This document shows positions 37,104-51,423 of a stretch of DNA of 64,000 nt, piece by piece (the first letter of the stretch is position 1; the number at the start of each line of letters is the position of its first letter). The translations under genes were made by a program, and so were the position numbers. The notes below the pieces were generated by a model. That model saw only the letters and a list, made by a program, of their open reading frames with translations, was not told the DNA's origin and did not search any database. The DNA comes from Typha latifolia (taxonomy: Eukaryota; Streptophyta; Magnoliopsida; Poales; Typhaceae): positions 496,001-560,000 of the forward strand of contig CM034103.1 of NCBI GenBank assembly GCA_019914945.1, read 5' to 3'.

Positions 37104-40100
37104 ATGAGGATCTCTCTCTACCCCCTCCTCCTCCTCGTACTTTTGCTTGAACTCCGGCGCTCAGCAGCCGGAGATTACGAAAATGGCGGGCTCAGCCGGG
37201 CCGGCTTTCCGTCTGGCTTTGTCTTCGGGACGGCGGCGTCGGCGTACCAGGTGGAGGGGATGGCGCGTAAGGACGGCCGCGGGCCTAGTATCTGGGATGT
37301 CTTCGTCCACATACCAGGTAGAGTGTGACGACAAGACTTAGCCTCTTGCATCCAAGATGTTATAGTTTTCATGTTTACTAATTTTAAATGTTTAATCTTG
37401 TTGATATGTTTTGATATAAACAAACAGGGGAAATTGCAAAAAATGCTACTGCGGATGTTACAGTCGACGAGTACCACCGCTATAAGGTTGGATATATCAA
37501 TGAATTATATATTATATCTCTACAAATATTTCTTAGTGTTTTATTTTTATTTTTCTTTCTGTATTCATTTCGGTAGGAAGACGTGGATATCATGAAAAAG
37601 ATGAACTTTGATGCGTATCGCTTCTCCATCTCCTGGTCACGAATATTTCCAAGTAATTAATCTGATTCTCTACTGTTTATTAATTTTTTCATATATGTTA
37701 CACTTGTGATTTCTTTTGTTCTTGTTCTCTATGATGTAGATGGAGCAGGGAAGGTGAATTGGAAAGGGGTGGCATATTACAATAGGTTGATAGACTACAT
37801 GCTAAAGAAGGGTATGCTATGCTCCTCCACATTTTAAATAATTGATGGCCTATTGTTGAAGGTTGTGGATTATTGAGAGACTAATTCGTGTGGTTATGAA
37901 ATTTCTAATAGGCATCACTCCTTATGCAAATCTTTATCACTATGATCTCCCAGAGGCACTTGAGAAGCAGTACAATGGTTTGCTGAGCAAAAATGTAGTG
38001 TAAGTTATAAATCGATCTTCTTCATTCTTCTTCTATCACTGCAGCAATCACAAATATTAATGATCATATTATTACTAAAAAAGTTAATTTCCTGTGTGCT
38101 TGGCTCTTGTCTCTTTATGAACCATAAACAAATGCACTTGCTTTACTTCTTCGTATTTCTGATCCTTTAAAAATGGCAGCAATAGCAAACAACCAGAAGG
38201 AAACAGAACTGAAAGATTTTGGTTTAGTTATAACAAGAATCAACTGTTAGCAAGTGTGCAGTTATACTCTTTTTATATCCTGGAAAAAAGAGATGAACTC
38301 CTTAATAGCATGTCATCTGATGCTATATGGAAACTACCAAGTGTTGATATCTGAAGCCATATGGAAACAATTTTAATCTGGTTGTTTCCTAAATGCAGTA
38401 AAGCATTTGCAGACTATGCTGATTTCTGCTTCAAGACTTTTGGGGATAGAGTAAAGAACTGGATGACATTCAATGAGCCAAGGGTTGTTGCAGCTCTCGG
38501 TTATGATGATGGTCAATTTGCTCCTGGAAGGTGTACAAATTGTTCAGCTGGAAACTCAGCTACTGAACCTTACATTGTTGCTCATAACCTTATCCTTTCT
38601 CATGCTGCTGCTGTTAAGAGGTACCGCGACAAGTATCAGGTAAGAACTTTTTCCTCCAACACCTAATTGAACAAGCACTCTCCATATAACCTTTGCGAAA
38701 GAAGGTTAGAAGTGCAGCATTCAGAATTTTTATTAGTTTTCATTGCCTACTAACTTTCTTATGGTATCCTTAATATTAATATCCACAATTGGCAAATATC
38801 CAATTGATATTGTTTGGTTTTCAGTTACTAGTATACTTGAATTTGCAGTGTTTTTGTTGTAAGATCAAACAACTTCTTGATAAACAGAGAGTATTGGATG
38901 TGTTGTGCTTCCTTATGCTTGTCTGATTAACAAGAGGGAAATGATTGAAGATCAATTCTGACAGCATGATAATGTGTCAGATTAATTCTTATGACATAAT
39001 AATACTTGTCAGGCTACACAAAAGGGGAGGATTGGAATTCTCTTGGATTTTGTTTGGTACGAGCCTCTTACCAATTCAGAGGCAGACCAAGCTGCGGCTC
39101 AAAGATCAAGAGACTTCCATTTGGGATGGTAAATGTGAAATACTATGAAGAGTGTGCAGCTATAATCTTAATTTTAGTGACATTCATTCAACTGATGACA
39201 TATGATTTTCAGGTTTCTTCATCCTATCATTTATGGTGAGTACCCGAAATCGATGCAGCAGATTGTTAAAGAAAGGCTTCCAAGGTTCACGAGCAAAGAA
39301 ATTAAGATGGTGAAAGGCTCAGTAGATTTTGTGGGTATCAACCAATACACAAGTTACTATATATATGATCCTCATCGGCCCATGCCGCAAAAAGCCACTA
39401 GTTATGCGATGGATTGGAATGCTGGATTTGCTTGTGAGTATTTACCTTCATCTCAGTTCCGAGATCACGCAGGATTTGACTCTTTATAACTTCTTAAGAA
39501 GAATAACATGTCACTTTCCTGTATAGCTTTTCTTTTTTCAAACTTTAAATTCAAATTTTGCAGATGAGAGGAATGGGGTGCCTATTGGACCAAGAGTAAG
39601 CCATTTATTTTCAAGTCTTGATTATAGGTCTAGTTTTATTATGTGATCCAAAAAGCTCTATAACTTCTAAAATTTATAATATTTTCTGATTGCTTTCTTA
39701 TTGTACATAAGATAGACTAGATTTTATAAACTTTGCAGGCAAACTCCGTTTGGCTTTACATTGTACCATGGGGAATGTATAAAGCTGTTACCTATGTTAA
39801 AAGCCACTATGGAAATCCAACAGTCATACTATCTGAAAATGGTATCAGATTATAGCTTATCCATTGTCCTCTGTATATTGTTTGATATTTCACATAACAA
39901 CCATGATATATTGACAGGAATGGATGATCCTGGTAATGTCACTCTGTCTGAAGGATTGCATGATACGACAAGACTTAAGTACTATCAGAGCTATATAATG
40001 GAGCTCAAGAAGGCGATTGACGACGGGGCAAATGTGATCGGTTATTTTGCATGGTCATTACTCGACAACTTTGAATGGAAGTCAGGGTACACATCAAGGT

Positions 40101-40192
40101 TCGGTTTGGTTTACGTTGATTTCAAAACTCTCGTGCGACACCCGAAGATGTCAGCGTATTGGTTTCGAGATGTGCTTAAGAGGAAGAACTGA
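37104..40192 (+). CDS. Glycoside hydrolase family 1 beta-glucosidase, 11 exons
   Basis: Exons 37104-37317, 37428-37486, 37577-37652, 37740-37811, 37912-37999, 38399-38639, 39013-39128, 39213-39433, 39564-39595, 39739-39841, 39918-40192 join in frame to 498 residues. A signal peptide ([16 protein letters not shown]) is followed by a full GH1 barrel: [14 protein letters not shown], the acid/base Glu196 in [16 protein letters not shown], the nucleophile Glu406 in ILSENG, and the aglycone/sugar site [16 protein letters not shown]. Family members hydrolyse beta-glucosides or beta-mannosides (oligosaccharides, hormone or phenolic conjugates) in the apoplast or vacuole; the substrate cannot be told from sequence. 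The 116-base exon 39013-39128 ([18 protein letters not shown]) is easy to miss but needed. Exon 1 is GC-rich and the rest AT-rich. Confidence 0.95.
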
Positions 40193-40258
40193 AACAAATG
40201 CTGAACTCGATTTCCATGTTCACTTTGTTCTATCATAAGCTCAGCTGAATTTTCCTTG

Positions 40259-40264
40259 AATAAA
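40259..40264 (+). terminator. Candidate poly(A) signal of the beta-glucosidase gene
   Basis: AATAAA 67 bases past the stop codon. Pattern only. Confidence 0.4.
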
Positions 40265-42367
40265 CTTGGTTGAATTGGCAACCTTTACGAAGTCTGAACG
40301 CTGTCTGAATCATTTTATGATAGAAATAAGGAAATTGAGTTCATGCTACCTCTTTTATTTTATCACTATTAATTCTGTGGAATGGTAGGATTAAAGTAGA
40401 TTCAAACTTACTGGAAGGGGTTAGGTTTTGAATGTGGAATTCATCTTAGTTATTGGCCTGCAAGAATGCTGAATTTCCTTTGACTATAGATTCATTCTAA
40501 GGAAAACAGAATGAGGTTGGCAACCAAACCAAGTGGATGATATTAAAATATTATACTTGAATACATCTTTCTATTACCATTTCTCCTTCATTAGCTCAGT
40601 CTGCGATATACAATTTCTTAAACATTGTGGACTTTGGCAAGGTAATTAAGTCTAGAAGTTTAGACTTTTGAGACCAGGTCAAATTGCTTGGAATTATGCT
40701 GAAGAACTTACATAAGAATTTAGTCAATTGACTTACCAAAAGATCTATTCCACAGTCAATCCAAAATACTATTAGTAGAGTAGTTAGCAATTGGCCATGG
40801 CCCTCAGACTACTTCAAACCAGCAAAGCATGCATGCCTAAATAATTCAAACTAGCTGTTGTTACAGCTGCAGGGATTCCTTCTGAGATAAGGGACTGCAA
40901 GGAATTCGTGCAGCTGGGCCCGTAGAGAACCTACGCACATTGTTTACTTAATTTGAATTAATCTTAGCCTATGGGTTCTCTATCAATCAGAAAAAAAAAA
41001 GGAATAATGCTAGGGACACTAAGAATATGCTCGCTGATGCTTTTGGCCATTATTTGGTGAAATGTTTTGAGGGAATAATAATAAAAGAAAGTCTATCATA
41101 CCACTCTACTACTATGTTATGTACCAGACTAACAATATACATTGTGTCTTTTAACAGCTGTAATACTAGTCAGTTTTGTTCTTAAAATAATTGGTTCAAT
41201 CTTAAATTGATTCAATTTTAATTCAAGCCAATTTTGAACTGTAAGTCTAAATGAACCCATAGAGTAATTAATATTACGAGCTTTTATATCTTATTATATA
41301 ATTTAAAATATTATACTTTTTTTAATAAAAAAAAAGTTTTCTTAGTTCTTGTTCTATCTGCCCCTAAAAATGGTACAAAGGGTACTATTGAACATGGAGT
41401 TTCTCGAGTTGCTGCGTAAAATACTAGCAGTGATAAAATTAGTGGTCGATATCATATCTTTAAATGAGACCTTTATAGGTGGCTTAAATTACTTCAACCA
41501 CCACCATCACCAAAGATATGAGATATCCAACACCATTCAATTATTGATGCTTAAATGCAGACAATGCCAATTCCCCTGCTAGTCCTTATCCTGCGGTACC
41601 CAACCACAAACATTATATTCCACGTTAATGTCTCATAGCACATTTCGTTTTTTTTTTTTTAAATAATAAAAAAAGATCGAAATAAATAAAATATTATTTA
41701 TTGTTAGTTGTTAAATTAATATTAACTCAGAGTCTTTTTTTTTCCCTTCTAATGTATTAAATTAGTAATATAACGTGATAGAGAGAGGAGGAAGATAAAG
41801 GGACGGGTGTTTTAACCTAAGCCTGAGGTCAGATTTATTCGGGTGGTGGGGTTGTAGGTTTGACTAAAGGAAAGAAGAAGAAAGAAGGGAGTCCAGAGAA
41901 GTGGCCCAGGACCACGTGATTGGGAAGAAAACTTCAAACTCTTTATCCCGGTCGTCACGTGCTGATGTGTGCTCGTATCTCCCTGTCCGTACGAGTGGGC
42001 CCCTCATCCGCTCATGGTTTTTTTTGTGTGTGTGTGTCTTCGCAAATTACCACCTTCATTTTAGACAAATTATGAAAATATTGCACGACTTTTTTGTTGC
42101 TAGGTACATAGAAGTGGTCCGTTCTAAAAAGTCTTTTTAATTTTTGGTCTCAAAGAGATAAGATCAGAATAAAGAAAAGTCTCTTTCAAGTACTCTTGGG
42201 GGGGGCAATTAAAAAAAATAAAAAGTACTGGGAGACAATTAAAAGAACATAACTAGCACATGCCGGAATTCCTTTATTTATTTATAACTTGATGAATATT
42301 AATCTCAAGATATACGAGTGCTTGTGTTCTAACTTTTATTACATAATTATTAGAAGTCTTTTTTCTC

Positions 42368-42398
<31 letters not shown>

Positions 42399-42830
42399 GT
42401 AAAGAACCACCTCTGTTTTATTATATTCTTTTGGTTAATAATTTAATTTTTCTTTTCCTTTTCTCCACCTTTGAGAAGAAAGTGCCACCCAAAGGGCATC
42501 TTAGCAGAAAATTAAAGAATAATGAGAATATTCATCATAAATGATTAGTGGAGATCCTTTGTAAATCTGCTTTAAAAAGAGTGCGAATATTTTAGATAAT
42601 GGAAAAAAGATAAAAGTTATGTACGGCTATTAAGTTACATTTTTAATCACTCGGTATTATAGTACACGCGTTGATAATATTAACTTCGCTAATTAGATCA
42701 ATTTATACTAGTCTCGTGATTGGTTTGGACTCTATTTCTCATGTGTGATTGCTGAAGAAGTTTTTACGCTTAAGAAAAATTTACAACTAGAATTTTTTTT
42801 TCCTCAGGATCAATCACAATGGTTTTTTTT

Positions 42831-42870
<40 letters not shown>

Positions 42871-43280
42871 GTGTTATTACTTCAAAGACTTGAATATTGA
42901 ATTCTAAGCCTTGTACATAATTTTTTTATGATATTGGAAGAGTTTGTTGTAGTGATATTTTTGTACTAATTTTTTTTGAAAGTGAATGTTTTTTTAATGC
43001 CGCTTGATGTTTTTATCTTCTTTTGACAAAAATTTCACATAGATTTAGTATGCAGCTCTTTGATGCTCCGTACCAAAAATAATAATAAACAAGTTTGTAT
43101 TGTATGCTTTTTATCTTTGAGGAGCGAAAATGTAATTTAGTCAAGTTGCGTGGAGTGAATTCCTACATCCGGGGGCTGTAAACAGTCTGATAATAAACCA
43201 CTGTTCACTTCTCAAAGAACAACGCGACAGGACGCCAGTAAAGTATTCCAACGCTCCAAACCACGCGGCGAAGCGACCGG
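40265..43280. other. AT-rich intergenic DNA with microsatellites
   Basis: Three kilobases without a supported gene. It holds TA runs at 42374-42398 and 42834-42867, a short TG run near 42025 and many poly(T) tracts. ORFs up to about 80 codons lack recognisable features. No transposon ends were identified. Confidence 0.5.
42834..42867. repeat. (TA)n microsatellite
   Basis: A TA dinucleotide run of about 34 bases. A second run of about 25 bases lies at 42374-42398. Confidence 0.9.
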
Positions 43281-43284
43281 TCTC

Positions 43285-43323
<39 letters not shown>
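43281..43323. repeat. (TC)n microsatellite upstream of the DUF789 gene
   Basis: A CT run of about 43 bases with one CC interruption, roughly 650 bases upstream of the DUF789 ATG, in a GC-richer segment that is probably promoter or leader. Confidence 0.85.
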
Positions 43324-43971
43324 AAAGTAGACAAGTAGTCCAAATTCCTCACTCGTCTCCTCTCCTCCGTTCCTTCGATTCCCTCTTGACACCATTAGTC
43401 CAAGACCCACCCAGAAGCTGAAAGCGGAGAGGAAAAGATTCACCCCAAAAGAAAGCTTCAGTTGACGTTCATGCAGCGGAGCAGAACAAAAAGAAACCAA
43501 TTTGTAAATTAAAACAGAACTCCTCCTCTCTCCATCTGTCAATCCCGCTTCTCAACTTTCCTTTTTTGGGTTCTTTCTATTCTTGTCCTGGTCTATCTCT
43601 ATCTTGATCTCTCTTTCCTTAGTTGAAGTCCCTCTGTGCTGTTGCATAGACTATAGAGAGAAGAGAAGGCCCAGCATTGATGAAGCTTGGTTACTTTCCG
43701 TACTTGGGCTTGGAGAGTAGAAGATTTTCTTATTTCTTGTTCAATAATAGCCTTCAAGGTTTCCATTGCCTCTGATTCCTGGGATAGAGAGAAAAGGAGC
43801 AACTTGGGTTTATCTTCCGTCTTGCTCTTTTTGCTTGTGATCTTTGTCTTTGTTGGTGTTTTTGCTCTTTGATGCTAATAAAGGAGGAGTATTGAATCTT
43901 GATATCAGTTTCTTGTGGGGGGATATATAGAGGAAGAGGAATCGTTTAAGAGTATAATTGTAGTGAAGGGA

Positions 43972-46900
43972 ATGGCGGCGAAATTGCGAAGGCAATCTAA
44001 CCTCGAGACCTTCCTCGCTCGCGCCACACCGTCCGTGCCGTCCTATGCCATTCCCAAGGTGCCTCTTTTATTCCCTTTTAACCCTTTACGACCGTTAATT
44101 TCTATTGGTTATGCTCTATTTTGTTGGTTTTGTATGATTTCTTGGCTCAATTCCCGTTTGATGAGCACAGCTGTCTTATTCTTTTCGCTCTCTTTTTGGA
44201 AAGATTTCATTGTTTTAAGAGCTTGGATTTAGTTCATCACTTTCCTCCTTTCTGCTTGTGTTTTCTGTCTGTATATGGAGTGAATATGGTTCATAGATTG
44301 AAGTCTAATTTCTTACATGCATACTTTATAGTTGTGCTTATAGATGTCTTTCCACTCAATTGGTGAGTTTTAAATGAAGTTCAACTTCTTCCCTTGAACC
44401 AAACAGAAATAGTTTTTCTTCCCTTCTATCCCTCATATGTAAACAAGAGAAGAGGAAGTTATTTTATTTTCTAGTTTTCTTCTCTCTTCTCTTTACTGTT
44501 CTCTCCATCCAAACATAGCCTTAGTTATACTGAGGCTCCTCTCCTTTGGTGGGAATTTTTATGTGTGCTTGCAGAATAGAATAAAAATTTCCTTCTGTTC
44601 TACCTTTTCCTTTTTTGGAGTTATCAAAGTTATGCATGACTTCAAAATTTGGTCTTTTAACTTTCCTTTCAGTTATAAGGACCACTTCAGTTGTGTAACT
44701 CTTTACATACAACTTACCTTTCATTCTTTTGTTGCCAAAAAAAGTCTCTCAGTTTCCAGGCTGCACTCTTATGTATAATTATTGGCAGCTTTTAATGATT
44801 CTAAGTATTAGATGACGATAATGCAGACATGCTTTAGAGATCCAAACAGCCTCTGGCAACTGGATGGAAAGGACCTGGTTCAGTGCTTCATCCTTGAGGA
44901 CCTATGGGATCAGTATGCTGAGTGCAGTGCTTATGGCCTTGGTGTACCAATTTGCCTAAGTAGTGGCGAGATTGTAGTCCAATACTTTGTTCCATATTTA
45001 TCTGCTCTTCAGATTTACACCGGCAGAGCTCATACCATTTCTAGGTCCCTAGTTGAACCAAATCTTTTGGGATGCAATATTTATACGTTCACAGTCCATG
45101 GCAAACCTACACCTGAACTGTTTTTTTTCTTTTTTCTTTTTTTGCTTTTCCTTTGTCAGGACTGGGTGTGAGGAGAGCGAGAGTGATTCTTGGAGTGATG
45201 ACAGCACGAGCGAGAAGCTTTCTAGGTCATGGGACGCAATATCCGAGGACTCGATCTATGATCTTGACACTTCATTTCTGCCAAGGGAACGCTTTGGGCA
45301 CTTGTACTTTGATTTTGTTGAGCAAGATTCTCCTTATCGAAGGCTTCCCCTCTTTGACAAGGTACAGAGTTTTCTACTAAATGATTTGCTTAATTGAGTT
45401 TCATGATAAGTTTTTTTTTATTACTTTGGAGCTAAAACTCTGATGGACATACTAGCCAGAGTCTGTTATATCATCTTCTCTGTTTGAAACTTTATGTTGT
45501 TGTCTAGGTAAATGAACTAGCTCGAGGTTATCCAGGTTTGACCACATTGAAGAGTGTCGAACTTTCGCCTGCAAGCTGGATGTCAGTTGCATGGTACTTA
45601 CTACTTTCTAAGTTTTCCATATTCTTCTATTTCCTTTTTGGAAACTAGGAACATCTGAAGGACTTCAGGGAATTTTTATGTCAACCATGCCTGTGAATCT
45701 GTGAAAGATCAAGTATCTCTTTAGTTCAGAATGAGTGAACCAATGGTCAAGAAAATATTGCATGAACACTGTATTATGAGTAAGGTAGACATTACAGAAC
45801 ATGTAAAAATCATGACTGTTTAGGTTTAAAAGGGTTGTAGTGATTGGGAACATGCCCTTTGTTCTTTAGGTTATTTGGTGGTTCTTTCTATGCAAAATAA
45901 TTTGCTTCATGGGACTTCAGTTCTTAATTTCTCCTTTTTCCCTAATCAGGTATCCCATTTACCATATCCCTTCTCATGGAAATTTGAGGGATATGTCTAC
46001 ATGTTTTCTAACATATCATACTTTGTCCTCATTATTCCAAGGTATGTCTACATTTTTCTTTTGCTTATTTCAGAAGAACTGATAAAATTCCATTTCATGC
46101 AAAGCTGCAAACTTTGATTTTATACTTAAAAGTATCTTTTCTTGTATATCTATTCTATCAATTCAATTAGCTATGTCTGGGGGTTAATCATTGTACATAT
46201 AGATGATAACCTATGCTCGTCATGTTTAAAGATCTCATTGATCTCTTTACTAGATGGTCATAACCAACTGTGAAAATTCAACAAGTAAGAATCAGGATTA
46301 CATGATTTTTGTTGTGCATGTGGCAAGGAAAAATCCTTTTCTTGATAGGAAAGATGATTAAGACTAAAACTTGTTAATGAGATTGGACACGAGCAGTTTC
46401 TGCTTTATTAGAACATTTCTCTACTAGCTATTTTTCAAATGTGGAAATCTTCAAATACAGGTTTTACTGGAGACTATTTTGAAATCTAATTTCTTAGTTT
46501 TGCTGCATCCACCGCAAGTTATTCGGAGTGGATTATTCAATTGATCTCACTAGTTGGAATCTTTAGAAGTAGTCTTGTCCATAGTCCATACATTAACTTT
46601 AATGTGTGATGACTTTCTTGGCGTCACATCCCACTATACTGAAAGATGGATCACTGGATATGTCATAATATCCTTCATTAGTGAAGTACAACTCATGAAA
46701 TGAAAGATGTTAGAGATGACAATGTTAAAGCTTTCTTATCCTGTCTCATGGCCAGTTTACTATGGCAATTGGAAAATGGAAATGAGTTAATCACTTCTGT
46801 TTAGACATCATCAATATTTTGTACTTTTTCTTTATCAATCATCACATTAGGTATCTGGAAAAGACAAGTTTATGTTGAAAAGTTGAAGTGCATAGTGAGG

Positions 46901-49900
46901 AAAAGAAATAGATGCATGGCCTATTTGGATATGTAAGACAACAGGTCTTTTGCTATTGTAACGGGCTCCTTTAAGATGATCAAGAGGAGAGACTCTTTTA
47001 ACTGCAACCAACAACCTCCATGGTCTCCAAATCTTAGCTCAGTTTGTTAAAGGTCCCTTTTTAAGCTTATGATATGGTGGAGGGATACTAATGAGATTGG
47101 GCCATTGAAATAAAGTTTAGAGAGAGCTTATGAAAGGGAAGAATGTCAAGTGGTCGTGGTGATACCTATTTCATTGGAAGGGCCTATTCATCAAGGGAGG
47201 TCTCAAAAGAGGGAGCATTGGGTCATTGTACCAAGAGATCGCAGTGGAAATCGTAAGCAACATTGTGTGGAGGAGGCTTATCAAACTTTAGGCATATGAA
47301 ATTGCCTAATGGAGGCTTGTGAGGATTCAAATATGAATGCAGGAGGGAGGGGCAAGCGAAGGACCTCTTGAGGATCTTTAATGGCATAATATCTAATTGA
47401 ATTATAGTTCGGAAATATTCAAATATGCCTTTTCTTCTTCCAAATGGATAAAAGTCTACAAGATTCCTCATGGTCGGCAGATGCATCCTGACACGCTATA
47501 ACATGTAAATGAGCATATAATTTTTGACCTTTTTGTTGCATCTCATTTCCCACCAGGCAAAGGATCGAAAGTTGGCTTGATTGGATATAGTGAAAGCCCA
47601 TCCACAAAAGTTTCTACTGAATATAACTCAATGTATGCAAGAGAAATACTGCCAACCTCTCTTACTAGAGAGGTTATTTTCACGACTCGGTCTTGCAACA
47701 TAATTTTGCATATTGACAAGCCTTATCGTGATAATAAGTTAACATCTTGAAATGCATCTATCGTTAACATTCTTTTCTTTTCTTCCAATATTATAACTTC
47801 ATCTTTGCCAATGTTGCAAAAAGCATTCACAGTATGTGGGTTGTTAGTCGGTCACCCTACTGCACAGTGTGTAGGCGATATAAGGGAACTAATATAGTCT
47901 AACATTTTAATATATCAAAAATAATTGATATGATATATATACACTGCATGTAAAATTCTGTTAGTGATAAACAATACTAATATATGTATACATTTACTAA
48001 ATGATATATGTGGAAACTTATTATATGCATAAAATAATATTTGGTAGCATCATGTTTGTATCAAATATACAAGATTACAACCTATAAATGGTAACAATCA
48101 AGAAGTTAATAAAGAAGTAAAGAACACTAATAAACAGATCATAACTATAATTTACGAGGCCCAAAAATAGTGTGCTTCCCTATGCCGGTGGTGTCAGTTG
48201 TGCTTATTGTTCTGACTATTATCCAATCTCCATGTCCCACCAACTCAACAATCCTTGGTTGGTATATCTTGGTCCATTACAAGACCTTCAACTCTTAAGC
48301 ACGAACACGAGCAGGAATAATGGATACAACATGATACGGACTCAGAGATATGATAAACTTTGAACAAAAATAGGACACGACACGTTTAAGACACAACAAA
48401 GATAAATAATTAAAAGCGTTATATATATATTATTGATACGTTTAAAGAAAACTCATAATATAATACAAATGCAAGCATAAATTATTCACGAGAGAAAAAT
48501 AAAATGTACACAATACCACAAAGCCAAAAATGATAATGCTAATACGTGACAATAAAATTTAATATTATGAGAATAAATAGCTAACTATCATTACTTAGCT
48601 ATAGTGGATAACATAGGCGAATTTGTGATTTTATGCAAATTTGCATTAATATTAATTTTTTCGGATGAACTAACTTGTGATTGCTACATTATATTTCTGT
48701 AGCATATGCAAGAAATATCTGCAATAGATAATTTTTAATTATAAACTTTTATAGCATATCATCAATCATATGTTCAAAACGTGTCTCAAGAGTGTTCAAA
48801 AGTGTCCAAACTTATTCTATAATTTCTGAAATATTACATTCTTTGTGGAATTGTCCGATATGTATCCAATGAGTGTCCAGTTGGACATAGAGACGACATG
48901 CAATATGAATTTTCTGTGCCTCCTAGCCTTTAATCCTGATCACTTCTTTTCATTAATAAATTTCAATTAAGATGGCTCAGATATTATTATTAAAGAACAT
49001 TACACTCTCATGTTTAGGTATATCAATTGACAGATTGGAGATATGATCTTTTTCTGCATCAGCTAAATCAGTAGGCAGAGCAATTATGCATGAGTATTGT
49101 ACTAATTATAAATAAAGTGCATAGATATAAAGTGCTAACTACTATGGGGGTTTAAAATTTCATATCACACAATATGCTAGTGAGTGTTTGTCTATAGTAG
49201 ATCTCGACTGACGTGAGTTGAGCAAACCTGCACGAAGTAAACTCATGGGAGTGTTTAGTCCATGATGAACTAGTGGGTCTCATAACTTCGTCCCATGTTG
49301 GTACAGTGGTACCCCAATATTACACTCTTATTAGCAAGGCATGAGCAAGGTATATGCATACTAAATTACTAACTAGGGAAGATTGGGCTCCAAGAGTTTT
49401 TTTTTATCAATTTCAATTTCTGCTAATAACCTACTGAATATCAAAGATGATTGGTGTTAATCAGTGTAAGCATTACCCTCTTTAGGGCTTGAGGATATGA
49501 CCTTATGTTAAGTAGGAAATGTCGTAGGAGAGCTTATCCGTCGTCTAGCTTTGCTTTTGCAATCTCATAGATTTCATTTATTAGATATGTCATAAATGTA
49601 GACCATCAGGATCTTTCTTGTAAAGTCTCAATCCTTAGGAGACGTATAATTTCAGACTAGGGCCAATAAATCTATAAACTGCTATCGTTGGGCTGAATCT
49701 AATGTTGTTGGCTTGAAAACTGATTTTCTTACCTAATGCTAGATTAATCCAATGAATACTTGTATTGTTTTTGTAATCCATTTGATAGTTGTTTCACTGC
49801 TTGTACTATGATATTTTCACACCTACTTATAAGACATTTCTTATTAATCCTGTTGTAAAATTTGTTCCATTTAAGCTACAAAATTTTGTTACTATGATAA

Positions 49901-50446
49901 TGCTTCATTCTCATACTCCAAATTTGAGATTATTTGCTTCCATGTATGCCACTGGTTGGTAATTTGGTATCTGGCACATTATAAACACTGTGTTTTACTT
50001 TGAATTTTGGAGCAAAGTCCACATTAAACCACTAGATGCATTTCTTTTTCCTTTTTTCGACTTCATGCCATCTAGCATTCTGGTTTTAGCCAACTTAGTT
50101 TGTCAACAAGAAGTTTTTCTCTGCTACTACTACTTCATATGAATTATTATTCATCTAGCAATCTTTCTTCTATGCGACTCTTGCAGATAACACAGCAATG
50201 GACATGAAAGATGGCATGAGCGACGGTATAGCTTACCAAGCTGGAAGAAAAATAAAGCAAAACAAGTGCGTCACTCTTTCCCCTTTTGGGTTGGCAAGTT
50301 ACAGAATGCTGGAGACGCTGTGGAACAATCCGGAAACCTCTGATGATAGAAGGATCTGTACCCTGTATAGTGCTGCCGACTCCTGGTTGAAGCAGTTGGG
50401 AGTATACCACCATGACTTTAACTTCTTCAGAACTCACTCGATGTAA
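43972..50446 (+). CDS. DUF789 family protein, six exons
   Basis: Exons 43972-44058, 44827-45044, 45160-45361, 45508-45593, 45950-46041 and 50187-50446 join in frame to 314 residues. Family hallmarks in order: NLETFLARATPSVPSYAIPK at the N-terminus; LEDLWDQYAECSAYGLGVPI; VVQYFVPYLSALQIY; an acidic Ser-rich stretch (ESESDSWSDDSTSEK); LYFDFVEQDSPYRRLPLFDK; LSPASWMSVAWYPIYHIP; and a C-terminal LGVYHHDFNFF. DUF789 proteins are plant-specific and uncharacterised; no catalytic motif, signal peptide or membrane segment is seen, so I propose no function. The start is the first ATG after a CT-rich leader; the longer reading upstream opens with GTG, not ATG. The last intron is about 4.1 kb, far larger than the others. 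Confidence 0.92.
46042..50186 (+). other. Oversized last intron of the DUF789 gene
   Basis: A 4,145-base intron with normal GT and AG ends. The other introns of this gene are 115 to about 770 bases. The segment is AT-rich with patches of less AT-rich sequence around 46,950-47,700 and 49,190-49,350 that look like decayed insertions. I could not recognise reverse transcriptase, transposase, LTR or terminal inverted repeats. Confidence 0.6.
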
Positions 50447-51423
50447 ATAGATCTTTTCCTTAACCCACGTTCCTCCCCATAGCCTTTCTTTTTTTCGCAG
50501 AAGTTGAAACCTTGTAAATGCTTTGTTGACTTCTTGATGGATCATAGGGCTATGCTGGGACTAATTTGAGCTTTTCTTAGCCAGAATAACTGTAATTTTA
50601 AGGTTTTGGTTGTAAGCATCTTTAAGTTGACAAATAAGTTATGAACCTCAATGTGTTGTTGATGGTTCGATCTTTTCAATTCTAGTTGTGTATAGATTGC
50701 AGAGAAGAAGTACAACTGGTGTTGCATTGCACTTTGAAATGCTTGTATCTGAAGAGAAACACAGAGGCAATTAACTGCACAACATCCACACGTTGTCCTT
50801 TTCCCTTGTTCCAAGCCATCCGGCGAGCCTACTCGTCCTTTTTCCATTGTTCACTTTCTGTCTGCTTTTGCTCAGTAGAAAAGAAAAGAATCTTTGATTA
50901 GTAACCGACTGTGGTTACAGATTTGTCGTCTTGGAATGTCATATGTTTTTGAATTTATCGTCTCTATTTGATTATGTTGGATAATTTTTTTTTATAGAAA
51001 AATATAATATAACGAGTCAATATGCTAGTGGTTTTGACTTTTAAGAACATTAAAATAGATGAAAATGGCATAATAAAATTGGTAAATTTTGTTTTGACTA
51101 CCTCATGTAGTCTTTTTTATTTATTTATTTAAAGATAAAAGAAATGGGACTTATCCACGGAATTGTGGATAAACTATTTCTCCACTCAGTATCGGATAGT
51201 GACGTATATTCCTCTCCGTGGGTAAAAAAGATATATTTAATTTCTTCAGTAATCACGACAAGAATCCATTCCGCTTCCGATATTGCCCCTCTCCCCATCG
51301 CGAATTCCCGATCCCAAAAATCCAACGCTCGAACGCGACCCCTCTTCGTCTGCATTAAGTTTCGTGCTCATTCCCATTTCCTTCCACTCCCACCCCAAAC
51401 TCGCTCGTCGTGGATCCGCCGCC
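50447..51423. other. Gap between DUF789 and TEX2-like genes
   Basis: The left part should be the DUF789 3' untranslated region and the right part, from about 51250, a GC-richer C-rich leader of the TEX2-like gene. No other gene recognised. Confidence 0.55.

Noticed and set aside
43141..43542. 133-codon minus-strand ORF with Arg-Glu repeats
   Set aside because: It opens at a non-ATG codon and its repeats are the translated CT microsatellite.
43915..43971. N-terminal extension of the DUF789 protein
   Set aside because: The upstream codon is GTG; the first ATG in frame is 43972, and the family motif starts right after it.
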